From Loripinus fragilis (taxonomy: Eukaryota; Mollusca; Bivalvia; Lucinida; Lucinidae), in the NCBI GenBank assembly GCA_964019695.1, contig OZ026515.1:77736678-77800677 (forward strand): 64,000 nt of DNA, read 5' to 3'. Shown piece after piece: positions 40,686 through 64,000 of this stretch. The position numbers and the translations under genes are program-made. Under the pieces are notes generated by a model. It ran no database searches and was not told the origin of the DNA. It saw nothing but the letters and a program-made list of their open reading frames with translations. How positions within the stretch are numbered: position 1 is the stretch's first letter; each line of letters opens with the position of its first letter.

Positions 40686-41955
40686 AACAAGGCAAATTCG
40701 ACGAATTTATATCCCCCGACGAAGGGTTATTGAGAGAAACATGTAAATCACAAAACATAAATCCCATTTTATCTAGCCCTTAGTTCACCTTCAGTATTAT
40801 TCAGATCATAACAAATGCCTGTCAAGTATGTTTTAGTGCTTAGTTTAATAAAAAAAATATACTTGCATCTGCACAATTCGATATATGACCTTTAAACCCA
40901 ACCCCAGAGGTCAAGGGTGTGTGTAAATTCAAAGTGTTACCTTGCATGTAGGTCTACACTTCTTCCACTTTAATTTGATATGCAACATGAACACTTTTAG
41001 AAGAAAAAAATGACCTTTTGACCCCACCCCGGGGGTCGTTGGTGTGTGTAATGACAGCATATTTGCCTTCATGGTGCTCTGTGCTCAATTCCCTTTAATT
41101 TGATATGCAACATGACTACTTTCAGGAAAAGATATAGTTTGACCTTTTGACCCCACCCCCTGGGTCAAGGGTGTGTCTGTGGGCAAAATATTTGCTACCA
41201 TGTTGCTGCCAGCATTGTAAGCTTTAATATGATATGCAACATGACTACTTTCAGAAAAATATAAAGTTTGACCTTTTGACCCCACCCCCTGGGTCTAGGG
41301 TGTCTGTGGGCAAAATATTTGCCACCATGTTGCTGCCAGCGTCGTCAGCTTTAATTTGATATGCAACATGACCATATTCTGAAAAAATTTAATTTTGGCC
41401 TCAGCGCCACCCCGTAAGTCCACCTCACAGGCTCGGACCAAGACCTTCAAACTGAAATCCTGTTTGATATGTTTCATATCTATTGTTGCTCTGCCTGCAT
41501 GCAAAATTTCAGCAAAAAATATTTACAATTGCCTTAGTTATTGCAAAATTTAAATATTTGACCTTTGACCCCTTAGGCGGGGTCAAAAGGGGTGGGGTAA
41601 AACTTTGACACTGCCATGCTTATCTACAGGCACTGGGTAATCATGGTGTATAGTGAGAAGTTGTTAAAAATAATAGCCGTGATGAAATGTGAAGATTATC
41701 ACACAAAAAAAGCTAATATAGGTTTTGCATTATAATTGCCTATACTAAAACAAGGGCAATAACTCAAGTGGTAAGGGGTCGATTTTGACCAAACTTATAG
41801 GATATCGAGGGACCATGGTACTAATCATTTGTACCAAGAATGAATCAAATCTGACCAATAGGTACTGAGATATGAATCCGGACGGACGGACGGACGGAAT
41901 GGACGGACGGACGACGCCAAAACTATATCCCTCCGACTTCCTCGGGGGATAATGA
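40686..41955 (-). mobile_element. Pearl/HINE-like family B, copy 2 (inverted)
   Basis: Reverse complement of 24232-25521: opens ACAAGGCAAATTCGACGAAT, TATCCCCCGACGAAG, ~130-bp cores (TTTAATTTGATATGCAACAT), then (GGAC)n at 41880-41910 and ends CTCGGGGGATAAT. Confidence 0.75.
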
Positions 41956-42225
41956 CAAAGTATACACATTGAAGAGAAGCCTAAAGGGCTAACTATCATA
42001 TCACTGATGGCTCAAGTACGTATGTAAAATTTCAATGCTCTTGGTCCAGCAGTTTGAAGTTATAACCAATTATCAAGTTTGATAATATTTATGCGTTCTC
42101 AAAAGTAGGTCAAAGTTCAAGGTCATATATTTAGTATATCTGGAAAGGTCTTCACACAAGATACTCATATGTGAAATATCAAGCCTCAAGGTTCAGTTAT
42201 GACCAATAATAAAGTTAGCTAGTAT

Positions 42226-42421
42226 CGTTTGATTTGATTCTTTATGTCCCATCAACAATCTTTCAGTTAAACAGGGATGGGGCTTCCTGGGTTGAACCAG
42301 TACTAATCTAGGATAAATGTGTCTTACTCAAGGACCACAACGCAGTGACACCGGTGAGGCTCCAACCCGCGACCCCTCGGTGTCGAGTCAAGCACTCTAC
42401 CACTGAGCCACTTCGCTCCCT
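42226..42421 (-). mobile_element. tRNA-derived SINE, best-preserved copy
   Basis: On the minus strand: GTGGCTCAGTGGTAGAGTGC (A box), GGGTTGGAGCCTC (B box, one base off GGTTCGA), then TACTGGTTCAACCCAGGAAG and the tail AAAGAATCAAATCAAAC. Confidence 0.85.
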
Positions 42422-42715
42422 AGCTATAATTGTTTATTTTCAAAAGTAGGTCAAAGTCCATTTTTTTTTGGTACATTTAAAAAGCACGACCCACAAGGTA
42501 TCAAAACATCAAAGCTCTAGGTCCAGTAATTCAAAAAGTTATTGCCTACGTTGAAATGTGTCCTTATCTTAAGGAGTCACCATACCAAATTAAAGTTGAC
42601 TTGACCCAGTGGTTTCAGAGGAGATGATTGAAAATATTGTCAAACAGACAGCTGACAGATGCTGGAGCCATTGGTATAATTTTAGTTCTTCAATGAACCT
42701 TTAGTTCAGGCATCA

Positions 42716-42958
42716 GGGTTGTAAAACATTTTTCAAGCTCATTTCAGCTGTGCACGAAATTTATTCTGTTTATAAATGTTATAATGCCAATAATTGTTGG
42801 CATTTTAACATTTATTTGCATGATAAATACAACATCTGAGAGACTTAAAGCAAGACACTTCTTTATTTGTCGGTATTTTAGTTTATAAATGAGCAGTTGA
42901 AATTTCGTGCTCAGTTGAGTTGAGCATGAAAAAAGTTTTATAACCTCAGGGCCAGGCT
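42716..42958. mobile_element. MITE, GGTTATAAAACTTTTT family, copy 3
   Basis: Left GGGTTGTAAAACATTTTTCA, right AAAAGTTTTATAACCTCAGG; centre ATGCCAATAATTGTTGGCAT. Confidence 0.75.
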
Positions 42959-43122
42959 AGTTAGATAACTCTCTAGAATCTTACACATGCTTATGACCCA
43001 TCACTTGAGGTAAGATAAATCTTTTCTACTCAGAATGGCCAAAACTCTTTGTAAAAATGTGGACATTTGGCGTGCAGTAGGTTAAAGAGGAACCTATTTC
43101 TCCTGTATTCTAGTCGTCATAA

Positions 43123-43363
43123 ATGAGCCGCTGCATGAGATTTCCAACAATTTGGCAGTTTGACATTCATTGACTCGGAGGAGTCTGTGCAGCCTCCTTT
43201 TAAGCTTAGAAACTCCTAGCTGTTTGGTCAGTAGCTTAACAATCGCAGAATATTCAAGCGACTAGCAAAGGCTCTGATCAGAGACTGCCCATATGCCCAG
43301 GCTGGTCTGAGCCTATGCTTGTCGCACATAACACATTATTGGAAATCTCATGTCACAGTTCAT
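43123..43363. mobile_element. MITE, TGAGCCGC...GAGATTT family, copy 2
   Basis: ATGAGCCGCTGCATGAGATT at the left and GGAAATCTCATGTCACAGTT at the right. Confidence 0.75.
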
Positions 43364-43534
43364 TTTCAGAAAACAAAACTGAACTGAAATATTGCAAACT
43401 GGAAACCATAACACAAAACTGTTAACCTTTACATAAAATAATTTCTGTATACATGTATCTATTTTGGAACAACCAAAGGGTAGAACACTTCTTATAGAAT
43501 CATGCTGAACATACATTGGTAAGTAATATATGGA

Positions 43535-43800
43535 TTTATCATATGACGTCCTTTCTGGGAGTGAAACGCCAGGCATCAAAATTGATAAACCACCAGTGAT
43601 GTCATATGATTAATAGAATCTAGCATTCCTGCTCCTGTAATATTGAATTTATTAAACTTGTTGCGAAAAAGCGATAAAATGCTCGACAAGCCTCGCATTT
43701 TATCTCTTTTCCCCAACTTGTTTAATGATCTTTATTAAATTTAATCGTACATGAGCATTCATGTAAGATCCTCGATATCATTATTACAATATCATGCACA
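43535..43800. mobile_element. Foldback MITE, inverted copy of 26985-27330
   Basis: Shares GGGAGTGAAACGCC, GATAAACCACCAGTG and the palindrome GATAAAATGCTCG...CGCATTTTATCTC with the other copy. Confidence 0.6.
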
Positions 43801-44059
43801 AGAGTATGAGAATGTCAGGGAATCAGATGGTTTTTAATTGAATTAACTGTCCAGAAAAATGGTACACTGCACTGATTAAACATTTTCTGAAAAGATGAAT
43901 AGCCTTTTTCTCTTTGATCTGGTAATCATATCATGTGCTGATCCAGAGAGGGGGACAGGGGGTCTGGACCCCCGCTGGAAAATCACAAAATTATAGGGTT
44001 TTTTTTAGCAAAACTGGTCCGTATCCCCTTAAAATAGTAAAGCTACCAAGCCAGCATTC

Positions 44060-44150
44060 AATATTGGGCCATAATCGGCACGCCAGCGAAACATTATTTA
44101 AATGACGTTTTGCTGGCGGGCCAATGATGGCCCGCTAATAGTGGTACTTG
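44060..44150. repeat. Hairpin-forming palindrome
   Basis: GGGCCATAATCGGCACGCCAGC is mirrored by GCTGGCGGGCCAATGATGGCCC around ATTTAAATGACG. Confidence 0.5.
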
Positions 44151-44644
44151 GATCATTCCTCCCCCCATCAAACTAAAAAAAAAAAACTTTAAAAAAAACC
44201 CCTCAAAGTTGGACCCCCTCTGACAAAACTTTCTGGATCGAGGCATGCATATGCATATAGGGTGGATGATATTTTGGAGTGAAAATAGTGGTAGAATAAG
44301 GGTTGATGGGTTGAATCGCCATTAATTCTCACATAGCCTTGAATCTGCAATACAAAACTCATTTAAATATCTGTTGTGACTGGTTGAGCAAAATATAGCT
44401 GTTGTTTGGTTAAGCAAAGTAAATCCTCAGAAAGTATGCACATCTCAGTTCATGTTGATACAGGAGAACACCAGTTGGAAAATATTTCAAACCAATTTTG
44501 GAATAGTTTTATACTTTACCACCTTCAGACACTTTGTAAATAAAGATATGTTCTGTTCTGTACAACTGTATATGTATGTATTCATTAGAGGGCCTCATGG
44601 AAGATTAGTTTGTAACTAAATGTGTTACCCTCTTAAAATAAAGT

Positions 44645-44673
44645 CTATTATTATTATTATTATTATTATTATT
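44645..44673. repeat. (TTA)n microsatellite
   Basis: About nine uninterrupted ATT/TTA triplets. Confidence 0.9.
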
Positions 44674-44849
44674 TGTGATTTATGCATCACTTCCTATTTT
44701 AGGCAAACAGTCTGTCACAAACTTTCAATAGACAAACATGGAGTAAAACGCTGGTGTAAATTACACCAACAGTAACTGGAAAGACCTACATGCATTAAAC
44801 AGGAATTTTGGCACACTCTGAAGCTATAAGCTGCATTTCTTCTGGTTGA

Positions 44850-45060
44850 GTTATTAGAACAGCAACTCAAGTGTAAAAGTTTGGTTCTTGTTGGACTTTT
44901 ACCTTTGCTATGGTAACAGAAAATGACTGTCAAAATAGGCTAAAAATAGGAAAATTGTTCATTTGCACCAAATTTGACATTTCAGAAGACCACTGATTCA
45001 AGAATTTGATATCTGTACAGCTAAATACCCCCCAAAAAAACTTTTAATAAGTTGTGTTAT
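44850..45060 (-). repeat. Partial copy of the 23690-24105 foldback family
   Basis: GTTATTAGAACAGCAACTCA...GACTTTTACCTTTGCTATGG...CCAAAATAGGC-like sequence, one arm only. Confidence 0.5.
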
Positions 45061-45330
45061 GGTAATTCTTCTTCAGAGGTGACCAAAATAGCCCTCTAAT
45101 GCATGCAGCTCTTTTGTGACAATGTTTGCTGATAATATACAAAGAGGTTTTTAGATCAGTAAGATTGGGAAAATATACAGGGCTGGAAAATAGTGCATGG
45201 ATTGATGGATATGATTGCTAAAACAGAGAGAAAATGCTATCTACTTATGGGGAGAAACCAAGTGTCAGTCACTGTGAAATGTACATTTTGTATAAACACA
45301 AAAACAATGTGATTCCCCAACTTGCTATTA

Positions 45331-45533
45331 CTGTAAAACCTGTGTAAAACGGCCACCCAAGAATAGACAAAAGAAACTTAATGATGAATGGTAGCTAAAT
45401 GAAGGTCTAAAGTATTGCAGAATGCTCCAAGGGGAGCATTCTGCAATACTTTTGACCTGCATTAAACAATAATTGGTCTTTAAAACCAATTTTCTGTCTT
45501 TTTGAGAGTGGCCGTTTTACACAGGTTTTACTG
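45331..45533. mobile_element. TA-flanked MITE, copy 5
   Basis: CTGTAAAACCTGTGTAAAAC at the left and ACACAGGTTTTACTG|TA at the right, with the GAATGCTCCAAGGGGAGCAT hairpin. Confidence 0.8.
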
Positions 45534-45689
45534 TATTACTTCTATCATCACTGCCACCTGCTTGCTTCTGTGCACTCTACACGACTACTACTGCTACTAT
45601 CACACAACACGCTTGTATTTAAGCACTATCATAAGTTAGATCAAAGTCTACTTAATGTGATGTTTACAGGGTGAACTAGTACTTAACCA

Positions 45690-45960
45690 GCATTTGTGAT
45701 ATGAGCCTCGACTCCACAAAACCGGTCTTCGGGGTTTCCGACAAAGCGAGGCTTAAACCAGTCTCCTCAGCTTCAGAGACTAGCTAGAAAAATGCAAATT
45801 TGCTTGTAGCAAGTTTAGATATGATGCTTTCCAAAGTACGAATAACAAAGGCGCTGATCAGTCTGCATGGATGCGCTGGCTGGTCTGCACCTTTGTTGTT
45901 GGCAAACCACCGAAGACAGGTTTTCTCGCATCAAGGCCCATATGATTTCATGTTTAATGT
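45690..45960 (+). repeat. Dispersed repeat, copy of 25670-25990
   Basis: AAACCGGTCTTCGGGGTTTC...TCAGAGACTAGCTAG...CGAATAACAAAGGCGCTGAT...AGACAGGTTTTCTCGC. Confidence 0.55.
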
Positions 45961-46129
45961 CCCAAAATTGAAAATTCAATAGATTGTTAAATATCAAAAT
46001 TAGGTAATGTTATGAAATGGCCTAAAGTTGCATTTATTTATGGCAAACTCTTGATGTTTTAAAGTTTAAAAACACGATCTCAAAGAAATTTTTGTATCAT
46101 ATCATATCATGAAAAGAATCTAATATTCA

Positions 46130-46505
46130 TGCTCAATTATTATTGATTTCAATAAACAGGTTGCTCAAAATAATGAGATGCTCAGCAAAGCCTTGCTCAG
46201 CAAAACCTCACATCTTATCATTTTCCTCCTACTGGTTTAATCAATTTGATGATAATGTTGGATACTATATATTTTGACGTTTTGTTCATTAATTATATAC
46301 ATTTTAAATGATATAAAAATAAGTAAAAAATCATATCTGCATAATACAAAACAGAGTAGAACACAAACCCATAGCTTGGAAGGCTGTCTTAGCTCTTTGC
46401 CTGCTAGTGTCGTCTGCTGATAACTTTTGCAAACAGTTTGGACACAGATCAGGCCCGACAAAATGTCCGGCCTGAACTGATCCCAAACTGTTTGACACTC
46501 TGATG
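46130..46505. repeat. Two palindromic repeat remnants
   Basis: 46130-46240 relates to the 26985 foldback family; 46380-46505 carries the inverted arms CAAACAGTTTGGACACAGAT / ATCCCAAACTGTTTG seen at 28170. Confidence 0.45.
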
Positions 46506-46623
46506 GTATTCTTGAAAGAATTTTTCGAATTTTTTTTTTTTTTTAAAAAAAATCAGCAGATTACAAAAAAGCATGAGGTAGAGATAACCATATGCCTATC
46601 TAATATTTTGCAAGATTTACCAT

Positions 46624-47325
46624 CATCAGTACTCACTGAATACATCTCTTCAGTACTCATTGAATACCTCTCTTCAGTACTCATTGAATACCTCTCTACA
46701 GTACTCAATGAATACCTCTCTTCAGTACCCAATGAATACCTCTCTTCAGTACTCATTGAATACCTCTCTTCAGTACTCATTGAATATCTCTCTTCAGTAC
46801 CCATTGATTACACCTCTTCAGTACTCATTGAATACCTCTCTTCAGTATTCATTGAATATCTCTCTTCAGTACCCATTGAATACACCTCTTCAGTACTCAT
46901 TGAATACCTCTCTTCAGTACTCATTGAATATCTCTCTTCAGTACCCATTGAATACACCTCTTCAGTACTCATTGAATACCTCTCTTCAGTACTCATTGAA
47001 TACCTCTCTTTAGTACTCATTGAATACCTCTCTTCAGTACTCATTGAATATCTCTCTTCAGTATTCATTGAATACCTCTCTTCAGTACTCATTGAATACC
47101 TCTCTTCAGTACTCATTGAATGCATCTCTTCAATACTCATTGAATATATCTCTTCAGTACTCATTGAATACCTCTCTTCAGTACTCATTGAATGCAGCTC
47201 TTCAGTACTCATTGAATACATCTCTTCAATACTTATTGCATACATCTATCCAGTACTCATTGAATACATCTATTCAGTACTCACTGAATACATCTCTTCA
47301 GTACTCAATAATTACATCTCTTCAA
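46624..47325. repeat. 24-bp minisatellite, ~29 copies
   Basis: The unit TTCAGTACTCATTGAATACC plus TCTC repeats with few changes. Because 24 is a multiple of 3 and the unit lacks stops in several frames, long 8-residue-repeat ORFs appear on both strands; none has exon or start evidence. In 46796-46980 three units form a 72-bp higher-order repeat marked by CAGTACCCATTGA. Confidence 0.9.
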
Positions 47326-47389
47326 GAAAACTACGATAAATCAATGCCCTCAAATGTCACCATAAACCATTAATTTGATAGGTACCATA

Positions 47390-47580
47390 CAATAAAACCT
47401 GTGTAAAATGGCCACTCACAAAAAATGGTTTTCAAGACCAATTATCGCTTACTGCAGGTCAAAAAAATTGCAGAATGCTCCAAAAGGAGCATTCTGCAAT
47501 ACTTTCGACCTTCATTAAGCTACCATTTATCATTAATATCTTTATTTTGTCTATTTTTAAGTGGCCTTTTTACACAGGTA
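47390..47580. mobile_element. TA-flanked MITE, copy 6 (degraded ends)
   Basis: AATAAAACCTGTGTAAAATG at the left, TTTTTACACAGGTAT at the right, hairpin GAATGCTCCAAAAGGAGCAT inside. Confidence 0.7.
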
Positions 47581-47926
47581 TCTACCCTACCATTCAGACA
47601 CATTCACTTGTTCCCATATCTATCCTAAAATTAGAACATTTAGTCCATTACACAACCTGAAAAGATATGTCAAACGTAGTGAAAGAATCACAAACAGCGT
47701 AAACCCTAATCAAACTGCTGCTTCAGGAGCATATGGTACTCCAAGTAACTGGAGAATTGCATGCAATACATTAGTTAAACCAACCAGTTAAAAGCTAACA
47801 AGTTTTTTGTTTATGTTATCATCCCAGTATTTTCAAAGTTGTGGTAAGCCAAGAAACAAAGACTTTTAGTATGTCTGACAAACTACACCAGGAGCATTAT
47901 GCAATACTGATTCTAAAAATTGGCCA

Positions 47927-47985
47927 AAATCCATAATTATTTGAGCTAGGACTACCATAGTCCTAGCTCAAATAATTATGGATTT
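47927..47985. repeat. Perfect 27-bp inverted repeat, 5-nt loop
   Basis: Arms 47927-47953 and 47959-47985 are exact reverse complements (CCATAATTATTTGAGCTAGG core) around ACCAT. Confidence 0.85.
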
Positions 47986-48005
47986 ATTCTGGGATTTGAA
48001 ATATT

Positions 48006-48196
48006 GCATCATTTATTGGATTTTATTCTTTACGTCCCAGTCAACAATCTTTCAGTTATGTTGGAGCTGAGCCAGTACTAAGCAAGGATTAATGTGTCTT
48101 GCTCACGGACACAACACAGTGTTGCCAGTAAGGCTTGAACCTGCAATCCCTCGGTCTCGAGTCAAGCACTCTATCACTGAGCCACCGCACTCCCTA
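48006..48196 (-). mobile_element. tRNA-derived SINE
   Basis: Minus strand GGTGGCTCAGTGATAGAGTG, GGTTCAAGCCTTAC, then CTTAGTACTGGCTCAGC and AAAGAATAAAATCC. Part of the central GGGTCTTCC segment is deleted. Confidence 0.8.
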
Positions 48197-48807
48197 AATC
48201 TTGCATAACATTCTAACTATATAGTGGGTGGTCGTTGGGCCTTTTAGTCTATCCCATTCTTCTTTTCCCAGAGGAGCCCTGACATGACTGAAATATGAAT
48301 GACTGGGGCTTTAAAACTTAACTCAATCAATCAATTTCTCCAAACCCCCAAAGAATACTTCAAAAGCAGCAAAAAGTATTTAAGGGAAGCTGGGCATGAA
48401 TTGATGTTAGAATCTTTAGAATAAATATGGAAATTAGTTCATAATGAAGGTTACTGCTTGTAAACCTTCACAACAACTTATGCTCAAGCTTTAGCAGACC
48501 AAACACAGAAGTTCATCTGCTATTAGAGTACATGATTTTCTAATTTGCATTCCAGGGCAGCAAAATAAACCCTGACAACCTCTAGAGAAAATACTGGAAT
48601 ATGTGACATTATGTATACAGTAAAACACTCAAAAATTTGAACTTTGATTTTTCAAAATCACTGATTCGAAATAAATATGGGACACACTAGATTCAGAGAC
48701 TAGGACCTATTCATGATCTATTTTAATTGTCTATAATAAACATATGTTTTACCCTGAGAAGTTTCTTTTACACACCCAAAAGATATGTTAGTATAGACAT
48801 TTTTTTT

Positions 48808-49090
48808 TGTTTGGTTTGATTCTTTACAGCCCAGTCAACAGCTATGGTCATGTCGGGACGGTCAGTTCACCTAACCACACTTTTTTTCTGGGCAAGCTTT
48901 ACTAAGCAGTTAACCAGTACTTTGTGCACATACTTTTGCTTGTAAATGACAACAACCCTTCTTCAATCAGCAGAAAAGAGGAGAATGGCAGTAAAAATTA
49001 TTTCATGATCAATCTCTTTGTAAGTATGGGACCGGGCCGAGATCGAACTCCAGACCCCTGGATCTGCAGTCAGCCATGTACCTGCAGTGA
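48808..49090 (-). mobile_element. SINE-like element of a related but distinct family
   Basis: The tail TTGATTCTTTACAGCCCAGT matches the common SINE. The head differs: on the minus strand it carries GGTTACGTGCCTCACTGCAG and GGAGTTCGATCTCGG, a plausible B box. Confidence 0.5.
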
Positions 49091-49156
49091 GGCACGTAAC
49101 CAACTGCAAAGCATAGACAGTTATCAATTGTTTTTAAGCACTAGTGATCAAACATG

Positions 49157-49386
49157 ATACGAGCTGTGACGTGATTTCCAACAATGTGGCATTTTGACTC
49201 AGACGAGCCTGTACAGCCCCCTTTTAAGCTTAGAAACTCCAAATGGGGTTCAGTCAATAGCTAAATAGTCACAGAATATTCAAGCGACAAGCAAAGGCTC
49301 TGATCAGACTGCACATATGCGCAGGCTGATCTGAGGCTTTGCTGGTTGCACATACCACATTGTTGGAAATCTCATGTCAAGGCTCA
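49157..49386. mobile_element. MITE, TGAGCCGC...GAGATTT family, copy 3
   Basis: GATACGAGCTGTGACGTGAT at the left and TTGGAAATCTCATGTCAAGG at the right. Confidence 0.75.
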
Positions 49387-50125
49387 TATACTACAGCATT
49401 ACCATTAATTGCTTACTGGCTGGAGTTTGAACACTAATCTCTCAAGGCCGGGCAAATGCATTAAAACAAACATTGTTGATCCCTATATTAAAGACCAGTT
49501 AGAATATAGGGATCACACATGTTTTATCATGCATTAACATTTGCCACCCGGCAAACAGGAAGCTGTTTGAAAACAAGACTGCTAGACCAAGTATTCAAAC
49601 ATCTCCCGAGGGACCCAGCAAGTGTTAATGCAATGAAAAAAGCACATATATGATCGTTATTATTACATATTTTACCCGATTCCAATCAAAATCACACTTA
49701 AAACTCCACTAAACCATTTAAATGTCCCGTTTCTTATACTGGAGTTCTCTAAGCAAACTTGTATCAGCTGTAATCTTTTGAATGTCATAACGTCATACTT
49801 GTGCGCAACGTTTTTGTGAACAAAAGTATTGCCGAAATGATCAGTCTGGGATGCAAAGCTTTTCATATAACAACATGCAAACAAATTGGGGCTCATTTCA
49901 ATTATTGTAAAGTTAAAACCCATGTTCAAACAGCATGTGAATCTCATGATTCAAGCATGGATTTTCGTTCACTTGCAACAATTTAAGTCATTCATAATAA
50001 TGACGCAAGACCCATGTCCAGATACTAGCAGCAGATAGATTTTGACCAATGTCCAGCTACTAGCAGCAGATGGATTTCATTTGATTGTCAAGGCACTTAA
50101 ATCAATGAGCCTGGAAGGTAGGATA

Positions 50126-50131
50126 TTTATT
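50126..50131 (-). promoter_or_regulatory. RPIA polyadenylation signal
   Basis: AATAAA on the minus strand, about 40 bases past the RPIA stop codon. Confidence 0.7.
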
Positions 50132-50171
50132 AAATGAAGGAATGTTGGCAGCAGTAAATAGGTCCCTGAGA

Positions 50172-63304
<13,133 letters not shown>

Positions 63305-64000
63305 CTACAAAATACATATAATACAAGATTTTTAAAAAGTGGGTAGTTTAAATATAGGATGTGAGAATTACAAATGTATTGATCAGTATAAAGGAGTTTT
63401 AGCAATAAGGTGTATATTTTCCCTAGTTGACATGATTACAAAAACCAAATTTTCAAATTGCCAAAATGTTTTTAAAATTGGTATGGTTTGGCAGTAAGAT
63501 ATACATGAAGCATCAAAATATGTTTCAAAGTGATTCATCATTTTCAACATGTGGAAACTTGCGCTTTTTACTCCCATCCCACATCTTACACGTCTTTATA
63601 CTGGGTGCTGTTTAGACCAGACTATGAGTAAATGCATTGCTCATTTTCAAAAAGTAAAAGTGTTAAAATGTTAGGGATAGAAGTGTTCTTCATTTCCAAA
63701 ACTTTACGGTATTTCTTCTGTGCATGCTTACGAAATATACTTAAAATTTTGACGTTTGTCATTGGAAAGATGAAACTGGTGTCTTTCAGTTTGTTTTTAG
63801 ATGCTTTCCCCCCCACTAGACCCAAGATGCCCTTTGGATAATGATATGTCGCTATAAACATATACATATGTAAAGGGTATCTTGGATTTTGAGGGGGAAA
63901 GGGGCTGTACAAGCCAAAGAAGACACCTCACAAAAATAGACCACTTTGCAAGATGGTTGTTTTTATTGTACATCAACTGTATAAATATATATATATATAT
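63305..64000. other. RPIA intron, right edge of window
   Basis: No further RPIA exon is visible. An inverted pair, CCAAGATGCCCTTTGGATAA / TTACATA...GGGTATCTTGG, lies at 63820-63890 and an (AT)n run at 63983-64000. Confidence 0.5.

Noticed and set aside
46503..47339. 278-residue + strand ORF of SSVLIEYL-type repeats
   Set aside because: It is a 24-bp minisatellite read in frame; other frames and the reverse strand are equally open and no start context or splice structure supports a gene.
23000..50000. Possible additional host gene between LRRIQ3 and RPIA
   Set aside because: No run of codons with family motifs or paired splice sites was found; all longer ORFs fall in repeats or are under 110 residues.

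Overview
This is an animal nuclear locus, almost certainly from a bivalve mollusc. The genes are split by GT-AG introns, the DNA is AT-rich, and the intergenic and intronic space is packed with repeat families typical of bivalves: tetranucleotide (GTCC)n next to ~130-170 bp core repeats, tRNA-derived SINEs, and many small TIR/foldback elements. The exact genus cannot be fixed from this window.

Two host genes converge. On the + strand, four exons (781-1104, 4123-4250, 10345-10606, 21652-22983) encode the C-terminal ~680 residues of LRRIQ3, a leucine-rich-repeat and IQ-motif protein; its 5' exons lie left of the window. On the - strand, five exons (63245-63304, 59313-59446, 58024-58165, 55327-55426, 50172-50266) encode the C-terminal ~176 residues of ribose-5-phosphate isomerase A (RPIA), including the catalytic DGADE and KGGGG motifs; its 5' exons lie right of the window. 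Exon phases join without a frame break at every junction, and both genes have an AATAAA signal just past the stop. The ~27 kb between the two stop codons (22984-50171) holds only repeats and unassigned DNA.

LRRIQ3 intron 3 holds a complete-looking autonomous DNA transposon (12512-20263), antisense to the gene. It has ~150 bp inverted termini, extra subterminal copies of the terminal sequence, and an unbroken 1559-codon ORF. The protein joins N-terminal Cys/His clusters, a DDE-transposase-like core and a C-terminal XPG/FEN-type nuclease domain with all the expected acidic residues. The layout best fits the Academ superfamily.

The most unusual host-gene feature is in RPIA. The last 60 bp of exon 4-in-window, including its 5' splice site, is the founder of an eleven-copy 60-bp tandem array that fills the first ~680 bp of the following intron. 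Eight copies keep an intact GTGAGT donor-like hexamer. A second, unrelated 56-bp array on the other side of the same exon carries seven more GTGAGT hexamers on the transcribed strand, so the exon sits between two fields of decoy donors.

The rest is layered mobile DNA: a pearl/HINE-like element (5190-8041) nested in an older repeat, an inverted pair of another such family (24232-25521 and 40686-41955), seven copies of a TA-flanked MITE, several other TIR/foldback families, seven SINE copies all in one orientation, a near-perfect mariner-type TIR pair (29527-30431), and coding-like minisatellites that are not genes.
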